Source: Acidimicrobiaceae bacterium
Lineage (GTDB): Bacteria; Actinomycetota; Acidimicrobiia; Acidimicrobiales; Aldehydirespiratoraceae
Assembly (NCBI GenBank): GCA_009840695.1
Contig: VXNG01000023.1
Location: forward strand, 1-10,881
Length of the DNA stretch: 10,881 nucleotides
Direction: 5' to 3'
Part shown: piece by piece, positions 1-6,526 of the stretch
Layout: each line of letters begins with the position of its first letter
Position numbering within the stretch: the stretch's first letter is position 1
The notes under the pieces: model-generated
What the model was told of the DNA's origin: nothing
Database searches by the model: none
What the model saw: the letters and a program-made list of their open reading frames with translations, nothing else
Position numbers and translations under genes: made by a program

Positions 1-518
1 CCCTCGACTCGCTGCACTGGCAGGAGCAGGAGCAGATCATGGGCACCGCCTCGCACGTGTCGCCGGACTGCCCGCCCCCGTTCGCGGCCCAGTTCGCCGA
101 GGTGGAAGTTGATGTCGACACCGGCCAAGTCACGGTGACCAAGCTGGTGATGGCGGTGGACTGCGGTGTGGCCATCAACCCGGTCACCGCCAGCGGCCAG
201 GTCGAGGGAGGCATGATCCAGGCCCTCGGCTACGCCCACTGCGAGGAGATCGTGCTCGATGACGACGGGCGCATGGTCAACCCGTCGTTCGGCCCCTACA
301 AGATCTACCGGGCCGATGAGATGCCCGACACCGTCGTGTACCTGGTGCAGACCATGGAGGACAGCGGCCCGTTCGGGGCCAAGGCGGTGGCCGAGATTCC
401 CAAGGACGGCGTGGCCCCGGCCGTGCGCAACGCCATCCTCGACGCCACCGGCGTGGCCATCAACGATCTGCCCTTCACCCCGGAGCGGGTCTGGGCCGCA
501 CTGCAGGCCCAGAGCTAG
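1..518 (+). CDS. Xanthine dehydrogenase-type molybdopterin-binding subunit, C-terminal part (5' end outside window)
   Basis: This is the C-terminal 171 codons of a large molybdopterin (Moco) subunit of the xanthine dehydrogenase/aldehyde oxidase family. The reading frame enters at base 3 and is open from the window edge. Visible family signatures are the stretch around FAAQFAEVEVDVDTGQV, the DCGVAINP motif (bases 159-182), the GQVEGGMIQALGYA helix and, near the end, SGPFGAKAVAEIP. The Glu in AVAEIP (codon 393-395) sits where the family has its catalytic base next to the molybdenum. These enzymes hydroxylate N-heterocycles or aldehydes using water and pass electrons to 2Fe-2S and flavin subunits, which are not in view. 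The genes that follow (ssnA-, xdhC- and yqeB-like) suggest a selenium-dependent member. The substrate cannot be read from this fragment. Family assignment is firm; xanthine as substrate is not established. Confidence 0.9.
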   Translation, partial: LDSLHWQEQEQIMGTASHVSPDCPPPFAAQFAEVEVDVDTGQVTVTKLVMAVDCGVAINPVTASGQVEGGMIQALGYAHCEEIVLDDDGRMVNPSFGPYKIYRADEMPDTVVYLVQTMEDSGPFGAKAVAEIPKDGVAPAVRNAILDATGVAINDLPFTPERVWAALQAQS

Positions 519-530
519 AGCCGCCCATGC

Positions 531-581
531 CGGTCTGTGCGTACTTTCCCGGGATTATCCCGGAGAACTACACACAGACCG
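531..581. repeat. Large imperfect inverted repeat between the hydroxylase gene and ssnA
   Basis: Arms 531-555 and 557-581 are centred on base 556. Of 25 opposed positions 21 are Watson-Crick pairs, including an outer 9-bp block (CGGTCTGTG/CACAGACCG) and an inner 7-bp block (CCGGGAT/ATCCCGG). The mismatches are at 540, 544 and 548, with a possible GU at 547. The repeat lies wholly in the intergenic gap. There is no T-run after it, so it is not a textbook intrinsic terminator. It could be an operator, an RNA stabiliser or attenuator, or part of a structured leader for ssnA. Confidence 0.7.
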
Positions 582-608
582 CCGGGATGGCCCGCGAATA
601 GGGCCTCG
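582..608 (+). promoter_or_regulatory. Possible ribosome-site-sequestering hairpin before ssnA
   Basis: GGCCC (589-593) can pair with GGGCC (601-605) around a 7-base loop. The pairing covers the only Shine-Dalgarno-like bases (AGGG, 600-603) ahead of the ATG at 609. Just upstream, CCGGGAT (582-588) repeats the inner left arm of the large dyad (549-555), so ATCCCGG (557-563) has two possible partners. This layout would allow two alternative folds. A GC-rich genome gives such pairings by chance fairly often, so function is inferred only. Confidence 0.35.
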
Positions 609-1943
609 ATGATCATCGGGGCCGACTGGGCCGTGACCGCAGCGCTGGACGAGCCCCGCCAGCGTTGGGCGGTGCGCGTGGTGGACGGACTGATCGACGA
701 CTCCGGCCCGGCCGATGAACTGAGAGCCCGCTACCCCGGCGACGACCAGGTCGACGGCTCGGGCTGCGTGCTGTTGCCCGGCTTCGTCAACGCGCACGTG
801 CACCTGTACGGGGTTCTGGCCCACGGCGTGCCCGCCCCGGCGGTGCCGGTCGCCGACTTCTGGGGCTTCCTGGACGACTACTGGTGGCCCCTGGTGGAGA
901 ACGCCCTCGACCACGAGATGGTCGCGGCCGCGGCCGCCTGGGTGACTGCCGATCTGGTCGCCGGCGGCACGACCAGCTTCTTCGACATCCTCGAAGCCCC
1001 CAACGCCCTGCCCGGCGCGCTGTTAGCGCAGCGCGAGGCCGTCGCTCGCAGCGGCCTGCGAGGCGTGCTGTCGTTCGAGGCCACCGAGCGGATGGGTGAG
1101 GCCAACGGCCAGGCCGGCCTCGACGAGAATGTCCGCTTCATCGAGACCTGCCGGGCCGAGGCGGCTACAAGTGGTGATCGGGTGTCGGGCGCCATGTGCA
1201 TCCACACCACTTTCACCTGCTCCGAGCCCTTCATCCGCCAGGCCTTCGATGCGGCTGCCGACTTGGGCGTGTTCTGCCACGCCCATGTCAACGAGGGAGT
1301 CCATGAGGGGCGCTGGTGCGAAGAGCACCACGGAATGCGCACGCTTGAGTTCTATGACCGCATCGGGGTGGCCTCATCCCGTTTCCAGGCCAGCCAGTGC
1401 GTGCAATTGTCGCCCCGCGAGATCGACATCATCACCGAGTCCGGCATCAGGGTCTCACACATGCCGCTCTCGAACTGCGAGGTGGGCGGCGGGATCGCCC
1501 CGGTACTCGAGCTGCTGGAGCGGGGAGTCACCGTCGGGCTCGGCTCCGACGGGTATCTCAACGACATGTTCGCGGTGATGAGGGGCGCATTCCTGCTGCA
1601 CCGGGCGGCCACCCTCGATCCCGGCGCGATCAGCGCGGCCACCGTCTTTCACATGGCAACTGAGGGATCTGCCCGCACTCTCGGCCTGGAGAGGGTGGGG
1701 CGGCTCGAGCCGGGCTGGCACGCCGACCTGCAACTGGTCGACCTTGAAGGTCCCCGGGGCCTGCCCACGCCGGTGGAGGCCCACAACCTGCTGGATCAGC
1801 TGGTGCTGTGGCGCAGCGCCTCGGATGTGAGCAGGGTGATGGTGGGAGGGGACTGGATCGTTGAAGGCGGCGAGGTGATCGGTGCCGATATTGACGAGTT
1901 GCGCGCCCATACCCTCGAACAGGCTGCGAGGCTGTGGTCATGA
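609..1943 (+). CDS. ssnA: SsnA-like amidohydrolase (putative aminohydrolase of molybdenum hydroxylase clusters)
   Basis: A 444-residue metal-dependent hydrolase of the TRZ/ATZ/cytosine deaminase group. From recalled sequence it is closest in layout to E. coli SsnA. Motifs in order: PGFVNAHVHLYG (HxH at H63/H65), an aromatic run near residues 85-93, HAHVNE (HxxE at H226/E229), SHMPLSN (283-289) and LGSDGYLNDMF with the metal-binding Asp at D314. The position that normally holds the active-site His of the VAHG-type motif is Gln263 here (ASQCVQL). The start at 609 was chosen because the SsnA-type N-terminus begins there. An upstream GTG at 537 would translate the intergenic dyad into a sequence unlike the family. 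The stop overlaps the next gene's ATG. SsnA accompanies selenium-dependent molybdenum hydroxylases and its reaction is unproven; hydrolytic deamination of a heterocycle is the family-based guess. A generic guanine/cytosine-type deaminase is the alternative. Confidence 0.82.
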   Translation: MIIGADWAVTAALDEPRQRWAVRVVDGLIDDSGPADELRARYPGDDQVDGSGCVLLPGFVNAHVHLYGVLAHGVPAPAVPVADFWGFLDDYWWPLVENALDHEMVAAAAAWVTADLVAGGTTSFFDILEAPNALPGALLAQREAVARSGLRGVLSFEATERMGEANGQAGLDENVRFIETCRAEAATSGDRVSGAMCIHTTFTCSEPFIRQAFDAAADLGVFCHAHVNEGVHEGRWCEEHHGMRTLEFYDRIGVASSRFQASQCVQLSPREIDIITESGIRVSHMPLSNCEVGGGIAPVLELLERGVTVGLGSDGYLNDMFAVMRGAFLLHRAATLDPGAISAATVFHMATEGSARTLGLERVGRLEPGWHADLQLVDLEGPRGLPTPVEAHNLLDQLVLWRSASDVSRVMVGGDWIVEGGEVIGADIDELRAHTLEQAARLWS

Positions 1944-2743
1944 GCCTGCTTCGCCAGCTCGCCACCGCAGTGGACGGCGGCGTGGCCGTGGCCTCGGCCA
2001 CCGTCGTCGACACGTCGCGCTCGGTGCCCCGCCGGGCCGGAGCCAAGATGCTGGTCTTCCGCGACGGCACCATCTCGGGCACCGTCGGCGGGGGAGAGAT
2101 GGAGGCCCGGGTCGTGTCCGAGGCGGTCGCCGCGCTCGCTGACGGCCGCTGCCGCCTGCTGTCGTACCGTCTAGTCGATCCCGGCCGGGGCGATCCCGGC
2201 GTCTGCGGGGGCGACGTTCAGATATTCGTGGAGCCGCACATGCCCAAACCCACCGTCATCGTCATGGGATACGGACACGTGGGCCGGGCTGTGGCCCAGC
2301 TCGCCGGCTGGCTGGGCTTCCGGGTGGTGGCCACCGACGACCGCCCGATGGTCGACGGCGACTCGCCGGAGGGGCCGGACCCGGGAGTGCCCGGCGGCGA
2401 TGCCGGCGACGGCGCCCCGGACGAGTTGGTCATCGGATCGGTCGACGATCTGCTCGAGGGGCGAACCCTGGACCAGGACGTGTCGGTGGTGCTGGTGACC
2501 CGCAACGTCGACGTGGACGCCGCGGCCCTGCCCGCCCTGCTGGCCACCGGCGCCGGTTACGTGGGGGTCATGGGCAGCGAGCGCCGCTGGACCACAACCC
2601 GGGCCCGACTCGAAGCCGATGGCGTCGATCCTGCCGCGCTGGACCGGGTCCATGCCCCCATCGGCATCGAGATGGGCGCCGAGACGCCCGAGGAGATCGC
2701 GCTGAGCATCATGGCCGAGGTGGTCGCCCATCGCCGTACGTGA
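1940..2743 (+). CDS. XdhC/CoxI-family molybdenum hydroxylase maturation factor
   Basis: A 267-residue protein of the XdhC family. These proteins bind molybdenum cofactor, protect it during sulfuration and deliver it to xanthine dehydrogenase-type enzymes. The N-terminal domain shows TSRSVPRRAGAKMLV, GTVGGGEMEARV (47-58) and the conserved CGG at residues 89-91. A Rossmann domain follows, with VIVMGYGHVGRAVAQLAG (GxGxxG, 110-115), GYVGVMGSERR (206-216) and the C-terminal APIGIEMGAETPEEIALSI. A Gly/Pro/Asp-rich insert (about residues 137-161) replaces the usual short loop after ATDDRP. The ATG at 1940 was preferred over the GTG at 1934 because it forms an ATGA overlap with ssnA and has GAGG (1928-1931) eight bases upstream. 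Together with the next gene it matches the two halves of E. coli YqeB, so it may serve selenium rather than sulfur insertion; that is inference. Confidence 0.88.
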   Translation: MSLLRQLATAVDGGVAVASATVVDTSRSVPRRAGAKMLVFRDGTISGTVGGGEMEARVVSEAVAALADGRCRLLSYRLVDPGRGDPGVCGGDVQIFVEPHMPKPTVIVMGYGHVGRAVAQLAGWLGFRVVATDDRPMVDGDSPEGPDPGVPGGDAGDGAPDELVIGSVDDLLEGRTLDQDVSVVLVTRNVDVDAAALPALLATGAGYVGVMGSERRWTTTRARLEADGVDPAALDRVHAPIGIEMGAETPEEIALSIMAEVVAHRRT

Positions 2744-2753
2744 GCCGCTGTGC

Positions 2754-3539
2754 GTGCTGCGGGGCGGGGGCGATCTGGCCACCGGAGTCGCCTGGCACCT
2801 CACGAGGCAGGGCTGGCCGGTGGTGGTGCTGGAGCTGCCCGAGCCTCTGACCGTGCGCCGCACGGTGTCACTGTCGACCGCGGTCACTGACGGTGAGATC
2901 ATCGTGCAGGGAATGAGAGGCGTGCGGGTCGATGAGCCCACGGAGGCTCTGGCAGTCACGGAGCAGGGTGATGTGGCCGTACTCGTCGCCCCTGGGTTGC
3001 CACCGCCGGACCACGCCCAACCCGACGTGGTCGTGGACGCCAGGATGGCCAAGCGCAACCTTGACACCTGCATCGACGACGCCGGGGTGGTCGTGGCTCT
3101 GGGCCCCGGGTTCACCGCGGGCGTCGACTGCCACGCTGTGGTTGAGACCATGCGGGGCCCGAACCTGGGCCGCGTCGTCTGGATGGGGGAGGCCCAGCCC
3201 GACACCGGCACGCCGGCCGAGTTGGGTGGTCGATCGGCCGACCGGGTCGTTCGCGCGCCTGCGTCTGGCAGGGTCGAGTGGCGGGTTGATATCGGAGACG
3301 TGGTGGCCGGGGGCCAGCCGCTGGGCGACGTGGGCGGTGTGACGGTGCAGGCGCCGTTCGACGGCGTGGTGAGGGGTGCCATCCGCACCGGCATGCGGGT
3401 GCGGGCCGGCCTCAAGATCGGCGATGTCGATCCCCGCGGCGACCCTGCCGAGTGCTGGAAGATCTCCGACAAGGCCCTGGCTGTGGGCAACGGAGTGCTG
3501 GAGGCCGTTCTGACCCGCAGAACTCGGCGAACAGGGTAG
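2754..3539 (+). CDS. yqeB: YqeB/EF2563-family selenium-dependent molybdenum hydroxylase system protein
   Basis: A 261-residue protein matching the EF2563 family, which equals the C-terminal half of E. coli YqeB. Recognisable blocks are RGGGDLATGVA (3-13), DARMAKRNLDT (95-105), ALGPGFTAGVDCHAVVE (115-131) and SDKALAVGNGVLEA (238-251). A barrel resembling biotinyl/lipoyl domains (about 168-222) ends in KIGDVDPRGD. The family co-occurs with selD in genomes that lack selenocysteine and selenouridine machinery, which marks it as a factor for labile-selenium molybdenum hydroxylases; its biochemistry is not known. GTG 2754 is the first accepted start after an in-frame stop at 2703. It leaves only one residue before the RGGGD motif, and no clear ribosome site precedes it, so translation is probably coupled to xdhC, which ends 10 bases upstream. 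An unusual start slightly upstream cannot be excluded. Confidence 0.85.
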   Translation: MLRGGGDLATGVAWHLTRQGWPVVVLELPEPLTVRRTVSLSTAVTDGEIIVQGMRGVRVDEPTEALAVTEQGDVAVLVAPGLPPPDHAQPDVVVDARMAKRNLDTCIDDAGVVVALGPGFTAGVDCHAVVETMRGPNLGRVVWMGEAQPDTGTPAELGGRSADRVVRAPASGRVEWRVDIGDVVAGGQPLGDVGGVTVQAPFDGVVRGAIRTGMRVRAGLKIGDVDPRGDPAECWKISDKALAVGNGVLEAVLTRRTRRTG

Positions 3540-3543
3540 TTCC

Positions 3544-4515
3544 GTGGTCCGGCCTGCGTTCAACGTAATGCCCCACGGATCCGTCGAGCGGGCGGTGGAG
3601 CTCGCCCGGCTGGCCGAGAGTCTCGGCTACGAGCGCTGCTGGGTGTACGACGAGGGGCTCGCGGCCAGTGATGTGTACGTGGCGATGACCGCCATCGCCC
3701 TGTCCACCGAGTCGCTCATGGTAGGTCCGGGCATAACCAACCCCTACACCCGCCACGCCGGCGCCACCGCATCCGCCATCGCCACGCTCGACGAGGTGTC
3801 GGGTGGGCGGGCCTTCCTGGGCATCGGCGCCGGAGGCAGCCTCACGCTCGACCCTCTGGCGATCGCCCGCCAACGGCCCCTGACCGCGGTACGGGAGACC
3901 ATCGACGCCTGCCGGCGCCTGTTCGCGGGTGAGACCGTCAGCATCGAGGGCTCCCATGTGCGGCTGAGCGGGGCGTCGCTGCTGAACGTCCGGGCCGCCA
4001 CCGAGATCTGGCTGGCCGGGCGGGGACCGAGGATGCTGGAGTTAGGCGGAGCGGCCTGCGACGGCGTGTTGGTCGATTTCATCTACAAGCCGCACCTGGG
4101 CCCGGCGATAGAGCGGATCCGGGGAGCGGGACGGGCCGCGGGCAACGATCCGCGCATCGCCTACTCCACGATGCTGGTGACCGACGACGACACCATGGCG
4201 GCCGTGAAACCTCACCTGACCTACCGGCTGGTCGACTCGCCGGCGGAGGTGCAGGAGGCCATCGGGCTCACAGACTCCAGCGCAGCGGAGATCAGGGCCG
4301 CGCTGGCCGATGGCTTGGACGCCGCGGCCGAGCACGTGCGCGACGAGTGGGCGTTGCCCTTCGTGATCGCAGGTTCCTCCAGCGAGTGCGGCCGGGAGCT
4401 TCAGAGCCTCGCCGCGCAGCACGGGATCGAGTCCTTCGTCGTGCCCCTGCTCGACGATGAGCCGGCCGAAATGCTGCTACAGACGGGGGCTCAGATCATA
4501 GAAATGACTCAATAG
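3544..4515 (+). CDS. Luciferase-like (LLM class) oxidoreductase, probably F420-dependent
   Basis: A 323-residue TIM-barrel protein of the bacterial luciferase superfamily, in the branch that includes methylenetetrahydromethanopterin reductase (Mer). Evidence is the N-terminal ELARLAESLGYERCWVYDE (19-37), the block GPGITNPYTRHAGATASAIA (61-80) followed directly by TLDEVSGGRAFLGIGAGGS, and the WLAGRGPRMLELGG segment typical of this fold. In actinobacteria this branch generally uses coenzyme F420, transferring hydride to or from C=C, C=N or alcohol groups; an FMN-dependent monooxygenase is the alternative. The GTG start at 3544 has AGGG (3533-3536) seven bases upstream. The gene begins 4 bases after yqeB, so it looks like part of the molybdenum hydroxylase operon and may act on the same substrate or product. 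The substrate is unknown. Confidence 0.85.
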   Translation: MVRPAFNVMPHGSVERAVELARLAESLGYERCWVYDEGLAASDVYVAMTAIALSTESLMVGPGITNPYTRHAGATASAIATLDEVSGGRAFLGIGAGGSLTLDPLAIARQRPLTAVRETIDACRRLFAGETVSIEGSHVRLSGASLLNVRAATEIWLAGRGPRMLELGGAACDGVLVDFIYKPHLGPAIERIRGAGRAAGNDPRIAYSTMLVTDDDTMAAVKPHLTYRLVDSPAEVQEAIGLTDSSAAEIRAALADGLDAAAEHVRDEWALPFVIAGSSSECGRELQSLAAQHGIESFVVPLLDDEPAEMLLQTGAQIIEMTQ

Positions 4516-4655
4516 ACCCGATCAGTGTTTGAATAGCATCAAACTCTTGTAGAGTTGCTCCAGCAGGTCCGGTTCGCTGGACACCGGGCCGGCTGACCAG
4601 CGTCCAGGCGCTCCAAGTCCCGCCGTCAAGGAACTCCGGCGTGCGGGAGGAGCAG
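4516..4655 (+). promoter_or_regulatory. AT-rich intergenic region with overlapping dyads; candidate promoter/operator of the tad operon
   Basis: Bases about 4497-4560 are clearly richer in A/T than the rest of the window. A possible -35 TTGAAT (4529-4534) and -10 TAGAGT (4550-4555) are 15 bases apart, which is shorter than ideal. Two overlapping inverted repeats lie here: GTTTGA (4527-4532)/TCAAAC (4539-4544) and AACTC (4542-4546)/GAGTT (4552-4556). They cannot both form as hairpins at once. The rest of the gap is GC-rich leader with weak pairings such as CGCTGG (4575-4580)/CCAGCG (4597-4602). The first dyad could also end transcription of the upstream operon. No promoter is proven. Confidence 0.35.
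4646..4650 (+). promoter_or_regulatory. Ribosome binding site for the tadZ/cpaE-like gene
   Basis: GGAGG lies five bases before the GTG at 4656 and favours that start. The alternative GTG at 4641 also has a purine-rich AAGGAA (4628-4633) seven bases upstream, so the start is not certain. Confidence 0.6.
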
Positions 4656-5318
4656 GTGATCATCTGGTACTGGTCCGTCAAGGGCGGTGTCGGCACGTCG
4701 GTGGTGGCCGCCGCGACCGCCATCCGACTTGCCTCCGCCGATCGCGAGGCCACGCTCGTGGACCTCACCGGCGACCAGCCTGCCTTGCTGGGCATGATCG
4801 CCGGTGCCGTGCCGTCAGAGCCCGGCATCGGTGACTGGGTGGCCGCAGGGGACGGCGTCGCGGCCGACGCCATCGGCCGGCTGCTCGAGGACGTGGCTCC
4901 TGGACTGAGACTGCTCCGCCAGGGCACACAGCCCGCTCTCGATGCGCTCGATGACGGGCGGCGCCGGCTCGTGCTGGCCCTCGAGGTGTTGGCTCGAATC
5001 GGTCCGGTCGTGGTGGACGCGGGGCTGGACCCGTTCGAACTCAGGTCCGATCTCGCCGACCGGCACCGGCCGGTGTGTGTGCTGAGGTCTTGCTATCTCG
5101 CTCTGACCCGGGCCCAGCGGGTATCGGGGCCCTATGACCGGGTGGTCCTGGTAGAGGAGCCGGGCCGGGTTCTGAGGGTGCGCGATGTGGCGTCCGCCGT
5201 CGGTGCTTCCAGTGTGGAGCGGGTGGCCTGGGATCCTCGCGTGGCCCGGTCCGTCGACGCGGGGACGATCGTGAGCATGCTCCCGCCGCCGCTGCGGCGC
5301 TTCGAGTTGCCGGCATGA
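4656..5318 (+). CDS. TadZ/CpaE-like ParA-family ATPase of the Tad pilus
   Basis: A 220-residue protein of the ParA/MinD superfamily at the head of a Tad locus, where TadZ/CpaE proteins place the pilus machine at a cell pole or site. The N-terminus WSVKGGVGTSVVAAATAIRL holds a deviant Walker A: the signature Lys9 is kept, but the usual GK[TS] lysine is Thr14. VDLTGDQP (35-42) resembles the family's second nucleotide-binding stretch, and IGPVVVDAG (115-123) corresponds to the Walker B strand. It lacks the N-terminal receiver-like domain of many CpaE proteins (usual length well above 300). GTG 4656 was chosen for its GGAGG site and because short homologues start just before the WS-KGG motif; GTG 4641 would add five residues. 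The stop overlaps the tadA start (ATGA). The family is clear; whether it hydrolyses ATP is uncertain. Confidence 0.8.
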   Translation: MIIWYWSVKGGVGTSVVAAATAIRLASADREATLVDLTGDQPALLGMIAGAVPSEPGIGDWVAAGDGVAADAIGRLLEDVAPGLRLLRQGTQPALDALDDGRRRLVLALEVLARIGPVVVDAGLDPFELRSDLADRHRPVCVLRSCYLALTRAQRVSGPYDRVVLVEEPGRVLRVRDVASAVGASSVERVAWDPRVARSVDAGTIVSMLPPPLRRFELPA

Positions 5319-6526
5319 CCGCCGCCGCGGCGACGCTTCAAGGATCGCGCGTGGGCCTCGTAGCGGATGGCGGGGCCCACGCCGCCACCGCCAACGGTTC
5401 CGCGGCGCTGGTCGAGGCCGTGCATCGCAGGGTGATCGACACGATGACCGATGTCCCCATGCGGTCGGTGGACATCGCCGGCATCGTCCGGACGCTGGCC
5501 CCGCTCACCCCGACGGATGTGGTCGACGATGTGGTGGCCCGGGTCGCGGCCCGGGTGCACGGCCTGGGTCCCCTGGAGCCGCTGCTCGCCGATGCGTCGG
5601 TGAGCGAGGTGATGATCAACGGTCCGGGTCCGGTGTGGATCGAGCGAGGCGGGACCGTGAGCCGGAGCGGGGTGTCGCTGGACCGGGCCGCGGTCGATCT
5701 GGTCATCGAGCGGATCGTGGCCCCGCTGGGCCGCAGGGTTGACCAGCTGACCCCCTGCGTGGACGGTCGCCTGCCCGACGGCTCCCGGGTCCATGTGGCC
5801 GTTCCTCCGGTGGCCGTCGACGGCCCCTATGTGACGATCCGCCGCTTCGTGGTGCCCGACGTGGCCCTTGAGATGTTCGCGGGCCCGCCAGTGGTGGCTC
5901 TGCTCGAGGAGCTTGTGGACCGGGGGGCCAATCTCGTCGTGAGTGGCGGCACGGGAGCGGGCAAGACCACCCTGCTCAACGCCCTGGCCGGCCGGGTGAG
6001 CCACCGGCAGCGGGTGATAACCATCGAGGACGCCGCCGAGTTGCAGTTGGATCATCCCCATGTAGTGAGGCTGGAGGCCCGGCCCGAGTCGCGCGAGGGC
6101 GGAGGAGCGGTGACGATCCGGGATCTCGTGCGCAACGCGCTGCGGATGCGCCCCGACCGGATGGTGGTGGGAGAGGTGCGCGGTCCGGAGGCCCTCGACC
6201 TGCTGCATGCCCTCAATACCGGTCACGCCGGATGCCTCTCCACGGTGCACGCCAACGGTCCCGTCGACGCGCTGCGCCGCCTGGCCGCACTGGCCACTGC
6301 CGCAGATGAGCGTCTGGGGGTGGAGGCGGTGCGGGATCATGTCGCGGCCGCCATCGATGCCGTGGTGCACCTTGGAAGGTCCCAGGACGGTACACGGCGG
6401 CTCGCCGCCGTCGCCGAGGTGACCGGGCACGACCGGGTGCGCCTGCTAGCCGATGACGCCGAGGTCTGCTCATCAATCGCCCGGGCCGCACGCCTGGAGG
6501 CCGAGCAGATGGTGGTCGAGTCGTGA
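5315..6526 (+). CDS. tadA: TadA/CpaF secretion ATPase of the Tad pilus
   Basis: A 403-residue type II/IV secretion traffic ATPase (VirB11/CpaF group) that powers assembly of Flp/Tad pili from the cytoplasmic face. The N-terminal domain has the CpaF-like [21 protein letters not shown] (84-104) and [13 protein letters not shown]. The catalytic domain has Walker [11 protein letters not shown] (210-219), the Asp/Glu box TIEDAAELQ (236-244), an arginine-rich region near [10 protein letters not shown], Walker [16 protein letters not shown] (283-297) and the His box [12 protein letters not shown] (303-314). All catalytic features appear intact. It starts with ATG 5315 inside an ATGA overlap with the tadZ-like gene and ends in a GTGA overlap with tadB, so translation is coupled. 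Length is normal for actinobacterial members. Confidence is high because of the motifs and neighbours. Confidence 0.95.
   Translation: MTAAAATLQGSRVGLVADGGAHAATANGSAALVEAVHRRVIDTMTDVPMRSVDIAGIVRTLAPLTPTDVVDDVVARVAARVHGLGPLEPLLADASVSEVMINGPGPVWIERGGTVSRSGVSLDRAAVDLVIERIVAPLGRRVDQLTPCVDGRLPDGSRVHVAVPPVAVDGPYVTIRRFVVPDVALEMFAGPPVVALLEELVDRGANLVVSGGTGAGKTTLLNALAGRVSHRQRVITIEDAAELQLDHPHVVRLEARPESREGGGAVTIRDLVRNALRMRPDRMVVGEVRGPEALDLLHALNTGHAGCLSTVHANGPVDALRRLAALATAADERLGVEAVRDHVAAAIDAVVHLGRSQDGTRRLAAVAEVTGHDRVRLLADDAEVCSSIARAARLEAEQMVVES

Noticed and set aside
22..36. Short CAGGAG-type repeat at the window edge
   Set aside because: It encodes the Gln/Glu run QEQEQ within the hydroxylase frame and does not extend beyond it.
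537..608. GTG 537 as an earlier start for ssnA
   Set aside because: The added 24 residues are encoded by the intergenic dyad and do not resemble the family N-terminus, whereas ATG 609 begins exactly where SsnA-type proteins do.
2171..3490. A 439-codon open frame on the minus strand across xdhC and yqeB
   Set aside because: It is Ser/Thr/Pro/Arg-rich low-complexity sequence with no recognisable domain, opposite two genes with clear family motifs. High GC leaves minus-strand frames open by chance.
5132..6430. A 432-codon open frame on the minus strand opposite tadA
   Set aside because: It is His/Gly/Arg-rich without domain signatures and lies antisense to a motif-complete TadA ATPase.
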